The notes: a model not told the origin generated them from the sequence alone. A DNA stretch of 60,792 bases from Deinococcus sp. Leaf326 (GCF_001424185.1 NZ_LMOM01000015.1:1-60792); one strand, 5' to 3'; positions 43,212 to 52,666 are shown, counted from the first letter of the stretch. Program-made: numbers and translations.

Positions 43212-43688
43212 ATGCTGCCCCTCGACCCGCGCCCCAACTTCCCCGTGCTCGGCCGCATCACCTACACCCACGAACTGCCCGCAGATCGGCGGCCCCCCAG
43301 CCGCTCTGGTGGCGCCGTGACCCCCCGGATCGGCCGGATTCGTTTGGCGAATGTCAAGACCCTCCATCTGGAGGCCGGCGAGCAGGCCATCTACATCGGC
43401 CGGGGCCGGGCGCCGAATGACATGGAGCACGCGCACCTGGGCAACCCCTTCCGGGTGAGCGACGGGTACGCCCAGGGCGAGGCGGCGGCCGCTTATCTGG
43501 ACCACCTGCGCCGCCAGGTCAGAGCCCACGGGCCGGAACGGGCGACCATCCTCGATCTCGCCCGGCGCCTCGCAGAGGGGGACCGGCTCGTCATCTGCTG
43601 CTGGTGCTCCCCCGACCCCTGCCACGGCGAACACGTCCTGGCCGCGATTCAAGGCTACGCCAGGCAACGCGGCTGGACGGGACACTGA
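43212..43688 (+). CDS. DUF4326 protein
   Basis: 158 residues. The C-terminal 110 are a DUF4326 domain: YIGRGRAPNDMEHAHLGNPFRV and CWCSPDPCHGEHVLAAI. Common in phages and plasmids, probably nucleotide- or nucleic-acid-related; function unknown. Its last codons lie in the segment duplicated at 44403. Confidence 0.85.
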   Translation: MLPLDPRPNFPVLGRITYTHELPADRRPPSRSGGAVTPRIGRIRLANVKTLHLEAGEQAIYIGRGRAPNDMEHAHLGNPFRVSDGYAQGEAAAAYLDHLRRQVRAHGPERATILDLARRLAEGDRLVICCWCSPDPCHGEHVLAAIQGYARQRGWTGH

Positions 43689-43895
43689 CCGATCGGGGGG
43701 TCAGCGCGACCTGCTGCACGGCAAAAAGAATCCGGAAGGAGTCAGGATTCGAGTGGCCCCGGAGGGAGTGGGGCCGGGGTCGGTGCGAGGCCCTCACTGC
43801 CCCAGACAACCAGAACCGCCCACACCATGGAAGACGTATGACCCCTCCTTCTTCCGGCCCTTCTGTCTGCGCCTCACCCTAGGCACGGCCAGTGC
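43658..43895 (+). repeat. Tandem-duplicated leader segment, copy 1
   Basis: About 240 bp that recur nearly identically at 44403-44641, covering the end of the DUF4326 gene, a leader with CAACCAGAA and the first codons of the protease gene. Confidence 0.9.
43838..43882 (+). pseudogene. Broken start of protease gene
   Basis: ATG 43838 begins MTPPSSGPSVCASP and stops; nucleotide alignment with 44583 shows it is a decayed copy of the protease signal peptide. Confidence 0.75.
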
Positions 43896-43958
43896 TGAGC
43901 GGTTACGCTACTGGGGCTTTCCATAGGGCAGGCAAAAGCCCCCACAGCGCGAACTCTT

Positions 43959-44288
43959 CTATTTCTCGTCGTTTATGCGTACTCGCGGCCTACGGGCATC
44001 CCCAGTCACGGTGCAGACAAGGGCTCTGTTGACCTGTTCAGCCCCAGGAAGCGAGACCACCTTAAATTTCACCGTAGAGCCGGACTGCTCAAAGCCTCGC
44101 ACTTCGATCAGTTCCACCTGCTGAACCAGTCGTTCAGCACGGCCTTGGCAGAGATCTCGCACTTGGCTCTCAGGAATCCCACGCGGCGACAAGTAGACCG
44201 CAGCACCAAAGGCGATCAGGGCGAAAGCTACTCCGCAGCTGATGTTGGCCCGCAATGGGGACACTGCGGGTTTTGCTTTTGCCGTCAT
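43959..44288 (-). CDS. Unknown membrane-anchored protein
   Basis: 109 residues, one N-terminal membrane helix, extracytoplasmic tail with two Cys. Lower GC than neighbours. Carried on the roughly 500-bp insert between the two copies of the duplicated leader. Not recognised. Confidence 0.6.
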   Translation of the reverse strand: MTAKAKPAVSPLRANISCGVAFALIAFGAAVYLSPRGIPESQVRDLCQGRAERLVQQVELIEVRGFEQSGSTVKFKVVSLPGAEQVNRALVCTVTGDARRPRVRINDEK

Positions 44289-44355
44289 GCTTTCACCTTA
44301 CGTGCTCTCTCCGACAGGAGTTCCTGTGCGGATGGGAGGAGTTGATGACGCTATG

Positions 44356-44406
44356 GGCGATCACCACTCACCTCGAGATCAAAAGTCCTGCTGAGTGGTG
44401 ATCGCC
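44356..44406. repeat. Perfect 15-bp inverted repeat, 21-nt loop
   Basis: GGCGATCACCACTCA (44356-44370) and its complement (44392-44406), directly abutting the second copy of the duplicated leader. Same architecture as 8044-8095. Confidence 0.8.
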
Positions 44407-44641
44407 AGGTAACGCGGCTGGACGGGACGCTGACCGATCGGGGGGTCAGCGCGACCGCCTGCACGGCAAAAAGAATCCGGAAGGAGTCAGGATTCGAGTG
44501 GCCCCGGAGGGAGTGGGGCCGGGGTCGGTGCGAGGCTCTCACTGCCCCGGACAACCAGAACCGCCCACACCATGGAAGAGGTATGACCCCTTCCCTCCTC
44601 CGGCCCTTCTGTCTCCTCCTCACCCTCGGCACGGCCAGCGC
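44403..44641 (+). repeat. Tandem-duplicated leader segment, copy 2
   Basis: Functional copy: contains the CAACCAGAA leader (44551) and ATG 44583 of the protease. Confidence 0.9.
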
Positions 44642-45830
44642 CAGTTCTGGGACCGACTTCGCCCGCCAGGTCCTGGACACCCCCGAAGTCCAGCTCGCCC
44701 GCACGCTCGGCCTGAACTCGCTCACCCCCAACGGCACCGCCCTCACCGGCACCCGTACGGGCGTTGCTGCTCAGGCCACTGCCCCGCTCACCCTCCAACG
44801 CGTGCAACAGCAGTTGAAGACCACCGGGTTTCCCAACACCGCCAGCCTCCAGAGCCTGAACGTCATCACCGTGCCCTACACCGCCCAGCAGATCGCCACC
44901 TACGCCGGCCGGGCCGTCGACCTTCTCGACGATCAGCGCTGGACCTACACCATCCACGCGGACTTCCAGCGTGCTCAGGTCGTCGTCAACCTCGACAAGA
45001 CCCACCACGCTGCCCTGCGCGCCCTGCTCGGCGACCGCATCCCTGAAGCCGCCCTCCGACTCGGCCAGGCCCCCCAGCTCCGGCCCGTCTCCGGAGACGG
45101 CAGCGCCACCACCAGCCAGTACATCCAGGACCGCAACCGTCCTTACGGCGCCGGCGCCCGCATCATCTCCGGCAGCCTCGAGTGTTCTGCGGGCTGGTTC
45201 GGCCGCACTCCACAGGGCGAGATCATGCTCGTCACGGCCGCCCACTGCGTCGACCCCCGCAAGACCACCCAGTTCTTCCAGACCCAGGACTTCATCGGGA
45301 CCACGAGCACCACGCACCGTCGGGGCATCGACGCCATCGCCATCCGCTTGAACAACCTCAACTACAACCCCAACGTCCTGTACGCGGATGACTGGAACGG
45401 GCACATCCTCAAGCGTCTCCCCCAGAACGGCCCGGCCAACAGTTTCACGGGTGCCCAGAAGATCACGCTCGCCGGCGCCACGAGTTACCGCCGGGAATGG
45501 CAGTGGTTCTCGCACTTCAACCGCATCGCCGTCCAGCGCCAGGTGGTCGAGACCCCCTCCGGCTTCACGGTCGACGCGACCGAATATTGCATCGTGGCCT
45601 CCTACGCCCAGGCGGGCAGCCCGAATCAGGTCAACCGCCAGCCCCAGGGTGGGGATAGCGGCGGCATTCTCCTGAACGAACGCAACGAGGTCCTCGGGCA
45701 CATCAGCGTCGTCGGTACCTTCGACCCCTCCCTGCCGACCAGCGCCTGGGAAAAAGCCTATTGCTTTGTGCCGTGGACGGACACCCAACAGCAGACCGGG
45801 CTCTTCCCCCTCAACAGCCCTGGCAACTGA
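44583..45830 (+). CDS. Secreted trypsin-fold serine protease
   Basis: 415 residues: signal peptide (to about 21), a pro-region of about 150 residues resembling alpha-lytic-protease type foldases, then an S1 domain with catalytic H221 (TAAHC), D250 (RGIDAIAI) and S359 (GGDSGG), plus Cys pairs. An exported, self-processing endopeptidase. Co-directional with a lipoprotein and an Lnt/TraB-like gene. Confidence 0.92.
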   Translation: MTPSLLRPFCLLLTLGTASASSGTDFARQVLDTPEVQLARTLGLNSLTPNGTALTGTRTGVAAQATAPLTLQRVQQQLKTTGFPNTASLQSLNVITVPYTAQQIATYAGRAVDLLDDQRWTYTIHADFQRAQVVVNLDKTHHAALRALLGDRIPEAALRLGQAPQLRPVSGDGSATTSQYIQDRNRPYGAGARIISGSLECSAGWFGRTPQGEIMLVTAAHCVDPRKTTQFFQTQDFIGTTSTTHRRGIDAIAIRLNNLNYNPNVLYADDWNGHILKRLPQNGPANSFTGAQKITLAGATSYRREWQWFSHFNRIAVQRQVVETPSGFTVDATEYCIVASYAQAGSPNQVNRQPQGGDSGGILLNERNEVLGHISVVGTFDPSLPTSAWEKAYCFVPWTDTQQQTGLFPLNSPGN

Positions 45831-45885
45831 ACTGAACACCCTGAGCCGCCCCCCTTCCACCCTTCTTTTCTCTCAGGAGTCCACC

Positions 45886-46563
45886 ATGCGCCAGTCCCTG
45901 TCCCTCTGCCTGATCACCACCCTCCTCCTCAGCGCCTGCAGCCAGCAGCAGCAGTCCCCCGCCCGCACCTCCCGCGCAGCCACCCCCGCTGAGATCGCCC
46001 AGCAGCTCCAGGCCTACGCCGACACCTCCGCGGCCCTCGTCGCCGGCGTGCAGGCCGCCCTTCAGCCCGGCACCACCAGCCAGAGCCTCAAGGCCCTCGA
46101 CCTCAGCAGCAGCAACCGCGCCAAGCTCGAAAGTCTCCGTCAGCAGGCCCTCGAGCGCTTCCCCAACCTCATCGACCAGCCGGCCTGGCTCGCCGAGAGT
46201 AGCCAGCTCATCGGCTTGAATGAAGCGGGCAGCGTGACGAGCAACCTCGACGGCCTGTTCGTCATCGCCACGGTCGCGCAGGACGACCCGCAGAAGACCG
46301 CCTGGGTGGCGACCGTCACCGTGGACGTGACCGGCCAGCAGATCGAGAACATCCGCCTGAACACCAACCTCGGTGGCGGGTACTTCCCTCCGGCTTACCG
46401 GTATGTCGGCGAGGACGGCAAGCTGCCCTATATCCGCCGTACCTACACGCCTGCAGGCGGGCCGAGCACGATGCCCGTCGAGACGGTCAGCGCAATGAGC
46501 GTACCGAGCGAGGAAGCGTCTCAGGTCATTGTCTACAGCCAGGCCGGTGAACGCCTCCGCTGA
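45886..46563 (+). CDS. Lipoprotein of unknown function
   Basis: 225 residues, lipobox LLSAC, Gln/Ser-rich linker, helical middle and a beta-rich end. CAGGAG before ATG 45886. Overlaps the start of the Lnt-like gene. Not recognised. Confidence 0.75.
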   Translation: MRQSLSLCLITTLLLSACSQQQQSPARTSRAATPAEIAQQLQAYADTSAALVAGVQAALQPGTTSQSLKALDLSSSNRAKLESLRQQALERFPNLIDQPAWLAESSQLIGLNEAGSVTSNLDGLFVIATVAQDDPQKTAWVATVTVDVTGQQIENIRLNTNLGGGYFPPAYRYVGEDGKLPYIRRTYTPAGGPSTMPVETVSAMSVPSEEASQVIVYSQAGERLR

Positions 46564-47947
46564 CCGGCGCACCCTCGGGGTCTGGGGCCTGGGGGTGGTC
46601 ATCGCCCTGCTGGCCTTCAGCCCCTGGCCTCTCTTGTGCGTGCTGCCCCTGCTCGCCGCCCCAGGGTTGCTCCGGGGCCTTTCACCCCTCCAGAGCACTC
46701 TGGCGTTGACGGGCCTGCACGCGCCCCTGATGGTCGGGGTGTACGCGACCGCCCTTCCCCTGCTCCCCGCAGGCCTGCTGGGGATCGGACTCGTGATCAT
46801 CGCCCCGGTGGTGCTGCACCTCCTGTTCGCCTTCCCGATCGCGTGGCTCTTGCAGGGCAGCCGGAATCCCTGGCGGTGGGCGCTCGCCGCGATTGCCCTC
46901 GACCAGCTGCTCATGCTGCCCATGCTGGGGCTCCTGGGGGACCCAGCCACACCGAGCGTCTTCATGACGGCCCCCATGTGGCTCCTCGGGCCGGGAACCG
47001 GAACGATGCTCCTCCTCCTGACCGGTGCAGCACTCGTGGCCGCCCCACGCTGGGCCCTCCTGCCCCTGGCCGTTTTGGGGCTGGCCTGGGCATGGAGACC
47101 CAACTCGCCCACCTCTCCGATTCTGGTGGCCGCTGCCCAACGGGGCGATACACGAGTCCGGGAGATCAGCGACATGCTGCCAACACTCGCGCGGTCCGAG
47201 GAAGCCCAGTGGCTCCCCCTGATCCAGGACGTTGACGCGGCCCTCGTCATCCTCCCGGAAAACGCGACGGCCGTCCGGCAAACCCTCGCTCAGGTGCACC
47301 GACCCTTTCCACCGAACGTCCTTTACGGGGGCGTCTCCTACACCGCACTCGCCGCTTACAACAGTGTCCTCGCGGGTGGCCGAGTCCTGCGCAGCAAACG
47401 GGAGCTGGTCCCCCTCACCGAACGCCCCTGGTTGACCGCCGACCAGAACCCACTTCGTCCTGTACAGCTCGCCGGGCACCAGTTGGGTGTCCTGATCTGT
47501 GTCGAAGGCCTATTCGCCCCTGCTGCCGCTCAACTCGCCCGGCAAGGCGCGGAGATCCTCGTCGTTCCCGCCTCCACCAAGGCCTTCCACGCCGCGCGCT
47601 TTCAGGACATCGCGGCACGTGCGGCCGCCAGCAGTGCCGGACTGCCGCTCGTGCTCGCCTCTGAAGCCGGGGGCAGCGTCATCGTCGACCCGCACGGCCA
47701 CGTCCTGAGCCGGGCCGCCTGGGGACAGCCGCAAGTCATCCGCGCGCCAATCTCCCCTGGCCGTCCCACCCTCTATGCCTGGACCGCCCCCGCCTGGCCG
47801 GTCGTCCTGTCCATCCTCCTGCTCGTTCTCGCACGGCCACACCTTTCCGGAAGAAGTCAGCGCTCGAGGGCCCCTGGAAACAGCGCCGCCCGGAACAGTG
47901 CGAGGTCCGCCCTGCCGGGTGGACAACCAGAACCGGCCGCACGCTGA
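46547..47947 (+). CDS. Lnt/TraB-like membrane amidohydrolase
   Basis: 466 residues: six or so N-terminal membrane helices, nitrilase-fold domain with Glu (LVILPENATAV), Lys (SKRELVPL) and Cys (GVLICVEGLF), C-terminal helix. Unlike lnt at 22906 it lacks several Lnt landmarks and resembles TraB of conjugative plasmids, which has the same fold. GTG 46547 chosen. Might acylate the adjacent lipoprotein or act in transfer. Confidence 0.75.
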   Translation: MNASADRRTLGVWGLGVVIALLAFSPWPLLCVLPLLAAPGLLRGLSPLQSTLALTGLHAPLMVGVYATALPLLPAGLLGIGLVIIAPVVLHLLFAFPIAWLLQGSRNPWRWALAAIALDQLLMLPMLGLLGDPATPSVFMTAPMWLLGPGTGTMLLLLTGAALVAAPRWALLPLAVLGLAWAWRPNSPTSPILVAAAQRGDTRVREISDMLPTLARSEEAQWLPLIQDVDAALVILPENATAVRQTLAQVHRPFPPNVLYGGVSYTALAAYNSVLAGGRVLRSKRELVPLTERPWLTADQNPLRPVQLAGHQLGVLICVEGLFAPAAAQLARQGAEILVVPASTKAFHAARFQDIAARAAASSAGLPLVLASEAGGSVIVDPHGHVLSRAAWGQPQVIRAPISPGRPTLYAWTAPAWPVVLSILLLVLARPHLSGRSQRSRAPGNSAARNSARSALPGGQPEPAAR

Positions 47948-48003
47948 GGACATGACCCCCCACGTCATCACCCTCCCCGCTCACGCGGGACTGGACCCAC
48001 CCC

Positions 48004-48270
48004 ATGACCCTCTTCCTTCCCCCTCCCCCCCAGATGCCTCTGGACAGTGCCGATCCCACCGACTTCTGGACCCGCCTCGCCGAACGCACCACCCAGTACC
48101 CCTTCCTCGGCTCTCGGCTCCTGCCCCATGACCAGACCCGCCTCGGCTTGACCCCGGAAAGATTCGCGCAGCTGCGCCTCTGTCTGATCCCCCGGACGAA
48201 GGACGAGCGTCACGCCCTCGAGCAGCACTTCCACCTGCCTCCCGACAGTCTTCAGGAGAAAGGGAATTGA
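48004..48270 (+). CDS. Unknown small protein
   Basis: 88 residues (core PTDFWTRLAERTTQYPFLGSRLL...). A leader of the CAACCAGAA type points to ATG 47952 in another frame, so the true start may involve a frameshift or a different ATG. Not recognised. Confidence 0.55.
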   Translation: MTLFLPPPPQMPLDSADPTDFWTRLAERTTQYPFLGSRLLPHDQTRLGLTPERFAQLRLCLIPRTKDERHALEQHFHLPPDSLQEKGN

Positions 48271-48273
48271 ATC

Positions 48274-48804
48274 ATGACCCTCACGGCCACCCTCATCGAT
48301 TCCTCCGCCCACCTCGACCTCATTCGGCGCACGCCCCGCCGGCTCCTCTGGGGCGTCTTCGCCGCCTACGGCCTCACGGCCCTGATCACTGCCCTCGTGC
48401 AGTCCGGGGGGTTGGCCCCGAACCTCCGCCTCGGCCTGCTTACCCTCTCGACGCTCTCCGGTCTGCTCGCGGGGGCGCTGGTGCTGGGTCTCTATCCCCT
48501 GGTGTTCACCTTCCTGAGCCGCAAGCTCGGCGGGGTCGGCGAGGAGAGCGACGTGCCCCAGATCCGCAGCGTCACGGCGCTGGCCATGATCCCCACGCTC
48601 ATCACGACGCTGCTCGCGGCCGTGAGCGGCTTCGGGCCCATCACGCTGCTGGGCGGCCTGCTGAGCACGGTGGTCTTCATCTACGCCCTGAGTCTGGCCA
48701 ATGGGACGGACATGCTCGCGGCCATGAAGCACACCTTCCTGATCTGGGGCGTGCTGCTGGGGCTGCTCATCCTGCTGAACATCGTCATCAAGGCGGGCAG
48801 CTGA
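48274..48804 (+). CDS. YIP1-family-like membrane protein
   Basis: 176 residues, five hydrophobic segments, start RRTPRRLLWGVFAAYGLTALI resembling YIP1-type proteins. Starts 3 bases after the previous stop. Function unknown. Confidence 0.65.
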   Translation: MTLTATLIDSSAHLDLIRRTPRRLLWGVFAAYGLTALITALVQSGGLAPNLRLGLLTLSTLSGLLAGALVLGLYPLVFTFLSRKLGGVGEESDVPQIRSVTALAMIPTLITTLLAAVSGFGPITLLGGLLSTVVFIYALSLANGTDMLAAMKHTFLIWGVLLGLLILLNIVIKAGS

Positions 48805-48824
48805 CCCGCGAACGACCCCCTACC

Positions 48825-48864
48825 CCCCCTAGATAGAACTGGGCGCTCTGTTCTACCTAGGGGG
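48825..48864. repeat. Inverted repeat between 48274 and 48888 genes
   Basis: CCCCCTAGATAGAAC and GTTCTACCTAGGGGG pair with one mismatch around a 10-base loop. C-tract/G-tract ends recall the CsoR sites at copA. No T run. Confidence 0.65.
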
Positions 48865-48887
48865 TCGCCTTGCCCCGAGGTCCAACC

Positions 48888-50165
48888 ATGGTTCCCACAC
48901 CCACCACCGATCTGCCGACGCTGCAGTGCCAGGGGTCGAAGATCCAGACCGAACGCCAGGCGCAGCTGCGCCAGCGACTGATCACGCTGACCACCCAGGC
49001 GCTGCTGAACTACGAGCAGCAGACGGGCCGCGCCGGCGCCACGGGACAGGCCGTGCAGTACCGCCGGTACAGTGACGAGACGCCGCGCCGCCTCCTGTCC
49101 CCCCGCTGGGAGGTCCTGATCGAGGATGCCACCGGGCTCCAGCTCATCGCCGAAGTCCCCGATGGAGACCCGCGATCGCTGACCTTCCTCGACCCGGTCA
49201 CGCGCGAGGAGCTCTATCTCAGCGAACCGGAGGCCCTGAGTCTGCACGCCCTCAAGGACAAGCAGGGCTTCCACCTCAAAGGGGTCGCCCAGACGCAACT
49301 CGTGTACGGCCCGCGGTTCGGGCTCAGCGATCGGGTCGCGCGCGCACTTCAGAGCCGGCAGGTATGGCTGGCCCCTGCGCTGCTCGTCGCGCTGCTTGCC
49401 ATGAACAATGCCCTGACCTTTTCTGGGACAGTCCTGGCACAGCACGTTCTCCTCGTGTGCACCACGTTCCTGGGGGTCATCGTGCCGCCTCTGATGCTGG
49501 GGTGGGGCTTTCGGCCCCAGCGCCAGCAGCTCGAGGGCTTCAGCCGCACCCTCTTGAGACGATTCCAGGGACAGCCCACGCCGACTCTGCCTGCCCTCGT
49601 GAACCGGCAACTCCTGGGGGGGCTCGTGTTCCTTGCTCTGATCCTCTCGGGCTCACACCACCTGCTTGCGGGGAGTCTCGTGCAGGCCCTCAGCCTCTTC
49701 GTGGCCTGGCTGCTCATCCGCTTCTTCCACCTGCAGGCCGAGCAGCAGGGTCGAGGCCTCGCCGAGGACCTTCAGCTTCTTCCAATGGTCACGCCAGAAT
49801 CTTCCGCCCTGTACCCACTGAGTCTGACGACGGAAGAGCGTCTGGAGTTGCTCCCGAAAATTGCCCAACTCCAAACCCGGGCAGAAGAAGCCCAGGAACA
49901 AGTGGGCACCTCCGGTCTGGGCGAGCCGCAGTACCGCGCCCTGAGTGCCGTGCAGCGGGACTGGCCAGAATCGGTCGCTTTAATCGCAACCCTGCCCCCA
50001 CAGCATCAGGCGGAGGAAGCCGTGAAACACCTGGACCTGCTTCTCGACATCACCCCGCCGCCTGCCCCCAGTTCTGCTGTCCTGAACCCGGCACTGGCGG
50101 CCCACCTGAGCTACCTCCAGGAGCTCAGCCGAGACCGGGCACACCGCCCACGGAAGTCGTCATGA
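48888..50165 (+). CDS. Unknown multi-span membrane protein
   Basis: About 425 residues: a soluble N-terminal domain of 150 (QYRRYSDETPRRLL, FLDPVTREELYL), three or four central membrane helices (about 165-300) and a helical cytosolic tail. Not recognised. TTG 48870 is an alternative start. Overlaps the next gene (ATGA). Confidence 0.65.
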   Translation: MVPTPTTDLPTLQCQGSKIQTERQAQLRQRLITLTTQALLNYEQQTGRAGATGQAVQYRRYSDETPRRLLSPRWEVLIEDATGLQLIAEVPDGDPRSLTFLDPVTREELYLSEPEALSLHALKDKQGFHLKGVAQTQLVYGPRFGLSDRVARALQSRQVWLAPALLVALLAMNNALTFSGTVLAQHVLLVCTTFLGVIVPPLMLGWGFRPQRQQLEGFSRTLLRRFQGQPTPTLPALVNRQLLGGLVFLALILSGSHHLLAGSLVQALSLFVAWLLIRFFHLQAEQQGRGLAEDLQLLPMVTPESSALYPLSLTTEERLELLPKIAQLQTRAEEAQEQVGTSGLGEPQYRALSAVQRDWPESVALIATLPPQHQAEEAVKHLDLLLDITPPPAPSSAVLNPALAAHLSYLQELSRDRAHRPRKSS

Positions 50166-50875
50166 AGCTCACCCTGACGGCCGTCGACAGTCTCAGTCGC
50201 CCAGTCACCGTCCTGTCTTTGCCAGACCAGCTCGCCCCGGAGGGGGTGACGCAGGCGATCGAGGACGCGATCCACCAGGATCAAGGGGGTAGGGTGCTGT
50301 GCTGGCAGTGCACCTCCACCGTCGGTGAGACCTCGGGAGCAGGCGAGTACAGGGCGGTCGACGAACAGGGACTGGTCTGGTTCGACGACAGCCCCATCGG
50401 TCTCCTGCGCGCCGAGCTCGCGCAGGCACAAGCCCGAATCACCGAGCTCGAGGCCCAACTCACCTTGAGGGGCACGATGACGCACAGTCCTGAAACTGCA
50501 GCACCTTCCGTCATCCTGGGCAACGGGCAACCCAAGCCTGCAGGCACCTGGGATTGGTACGGTGCCTATGACCCGGCCCACCCCCGTCCTGCGGGCACGG
50601 CCCTCTTCAGCGTTGGCGTCTTCCAGTGGCTCCCCAAGACGGGCCAGGGGGTCAAGCGTGGCAAGAGTGTGGCCCGCTTCTCAGGCTTCAGTGGGCAGCC
50701 CCAGATCGTCTACGACCAGGCGCGGGCCTGGATCACCGAACGCACGAAGAACCCTTCAGGTCCGGTCCCTTCAAGACCCATGGTCTCTGTGGATCACTTT
50801 CGGGAAGCGCTCACCCTTGAAGCCATCAGGGCCGCAGGGGCCGCCTCGGCCAACCAGAACCGAGGGGATCATTGA
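50162..50875 (+). CDS. Unknown protein with GNGQPKPAGTWDWYGAYDP domain
   Basis: 237 residues. An N-terminal domain (1-85), a coiled coil (ELAQAQARITELEAQL) and a C-terminal domain of about 65 residues (ILGNGQPKPAGTWDWYGAYD ... GVKRGKSVARFSG) that recurs at the start of the gene at 53676. The last codons encode the CAACCAGAA-type leader of the next gene. Not recognised. Confidence 0.65.
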   Translation: MKLTLTAVDSLSRPVTVLSLPDQLAPEGVTQAIEDAIHQDQGGRVLCWQCTSTVGETSGAGEYRAVDEQGLVWFDDSPIGLLRAELAQAQARITELEAQLTLRGTMTHSPETAAPSVILGNGQPKPAGTWDWYGAYDPAHPRPAGTALFSVGVFQWLPKTGQGVKRGKSVARFSGFSGQPQIVYDQARAWITERTKNPSGPVPSRPMVSVDHFREALTLEAIRAAGAASANQNRGDH

Positions 50876-50878
50876 AGC

Positions 50879-51155
50879 ATGTTGGAACTCGCCAATCTGA
50901 TGCAACCCCTGGCCGTGTTACAGGAGGCCCACCCCGAGCATCGAGCCGTCCTGCTGCCGGCCGTCCTCGCGTCCGCCTTCGCCCTGGACACGGCGGCTCC
51001 ACTCCTCACTGCCGGTCATGCGGACCCGCTCTGGCCCCTGCTCCTCAAGCTCTGGACCCCGGAGACCCATCAAGCCCGGCGGCGTGGCCGCCGCCCTGCG
51101 CCACGCCGGACCTCCCCCCATCCCTTTCCCCTCCACTTCCCCCTGCATGTTCTAG
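50879..51155 (+). CDS. Unknown protein ending at insertion site
   Basis: About 90 residues from ATG 50879 (MLELANLMQPLAVLQEAH...). Good codon bias up to about 51060; a switch of frame after that would give a natural TAG stop at 51153-51155, exactly where IS630 entered (the element restores TAG). Whether the frame shift is real cannot be told. Partner gene resumes at 53244. Confidence 0.5.
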
Positions 51156-51162
51156 TGGAGCG

Positions 51163-51495
51163 TCAACTTTGGTCTGCTAATGAGTTTTGTTGACTATAGG
51201 TCCACTGGATGGCCTGCTCAATCACAGGCAGCAAAGTGTTTCGAGCCATCACAGAGCACTGGAAAGCAGGGAGCGACCAGTCACCTTTGCGAATCACACG
51301 CACCTGGAACTCCCCTGCTTCCTGCTCATGACCGTACCAGCCGACATCTAGCAGAAAATCTCCCTGATACTCGACTTGAAGGAGGTCCTCCTTCCACCAA
51401 GCTTGATCATCGAGGTCACGCCAAGCCGCCTCTGCGTAGGTGATTTGCCCGCCTTGAAGGGAAATGGATCCAAGGGCTGTTTCGAGCCAGGTCAT
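51163..51495 (-). CDS. IS630 passenger, immunity-like protein
   Basis: 110 residues, acidic, Trp-rich (AAWRDLDDQAWWKEDLL, GDFLLDVGWYGHEQEAG). Its last codons (LADQS, stop) are encoded by the terminal inverted repeat, exactly as are those of the transposase on the other strand. Size and composition resemble orphan immunity or SUKH-type proteins; not recognised further. Confidence 0.7.
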   Translation of the reverse strand: MTWLETALGSISLQGGQITYAEAAWRDLDDQAWWKEDLLQVEYQGDFLLDVGWYGHEQEAGEFQVRVIRKGDWSLPAFQCSVMARNTLLPVIEQAIQWTYSQQNSLADQS

Positions 51496-51536
51496 CAGTG
51501 CACCTTATCCCCGTGCAGCCCGGTTTACCGTAGGGC

Positions 51537-52666
51537 ATGAAGTATGCCGTGCGTCTCGAACCTGAGCAGCAAGCGCTTCTCAAGGGTCTGCTCAATGCAG
51601 GTGTGGCACCCGCCCGGAAACTCACCCATGCTCGCATCCTGCTCAAAGCAGACCAGCATGGTCCGGCTCTCCGTGACCAGGAGATTGCCAGGCAGCTCGA
51701 AATATGCGCGCATACCGTATTCCGTGTCCGAAAGCGGTTCGTGGACTCCGGTCTGGATGCTGCGCTGAGTCACCTACATCCCCAGAACCTCAAGCCACAC
51801 CTCTTGGATGAAAGTGCACAAGCACACCTGATTGCCTTGGCATGTACGAAAGAAAAGGGACAGCCTCGGCTGTCCCTGCGGTTGCTCGCCGACAAGATGG
51901 TGGAACTCGGGTACGCCGCGCACCTGAGCCACGAGACAGTCCGCAAAACACTTAAAAAAACGACCTCAAGCCGCATTTGAAAGAGCAGTGGGTGATTCCA
52001 CCCACGCAGAATGGTGCCTTTGTTGCCGCCATGGAAGACGTCCTGGATCTGTACGCGGCGTCGTACGACGCCGCGTTTCCAGTGGTGTGTTTTGATGAGC
52101 GGCCGTGCCAGCTGGTGGCCGACGTGGTGCAGCCTGTCCCTCTTCGACCCGGTCAGCCATACCGCTTCGACTACGAGTACGAACGCAGAGGCAGTGCAAA
52201 TCTGTTTGGTTACCTGGAACCCAAGCGCGGCTGGAGGTGGATGGAAGTAACCCTACGGCGGACCAAAGCGGATTTCGCGCGGTGCATGGAACGTCTGGTC
52301 CATGAGCTCTACCCGCACGCCGTCAAAATCCGGGTAGTGCTGGACAACCTGAGCACCCATACCAAGGGAGCGTTATACGAAACGTTTTCACCTGCTGTCG
52401 CCCACGAAATTGCGACTAAGCTGGAGTTTCACTACACGCCGAAACATGGCTCCTGGCTCAACGCGGTGGAAATCGAGTTTGCCGCTCTCGGAAAGCAGTG
52501 CCTGGACCGGCGCATCGCTTCGATGGAGGAACTGCACAAGGAAGTGCAGGCATGGGTAATCGAACGTAACCGCAAGGAACGTGGAGTGAACTGGACATTC
52601 TCGACCCCTTCCGCCAGACAGAAACTCGCCCGCCTCTATCCTGAAAACTTAGCAGACCAAAGTTGA
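51537..52666 (+). CDS. IS630-family transposase, -1 frameshift
   Basis: First frame 51537-51980 (147 codons, HTH region), second frame to 52666 with DDE residues (VCFDERP, LDNLSTH, SWLNAVEIEF). A slippery run of seven A (about 51953-51959) lies in the overlap, where -1 slippage reads KNDLKPHL into the catalytic half. Normal arrangement for the family, so likely active. Confidence 0.92.

Noticed and set aside
47952..48131. Gene starting at ATG 47952 after a CAACCAGAA leader
   Set aside because: The frame soon becomes Pro/Ser-rich and lies opposite in phase to the better-supported 48004 frame; kept only as a possible start problem.
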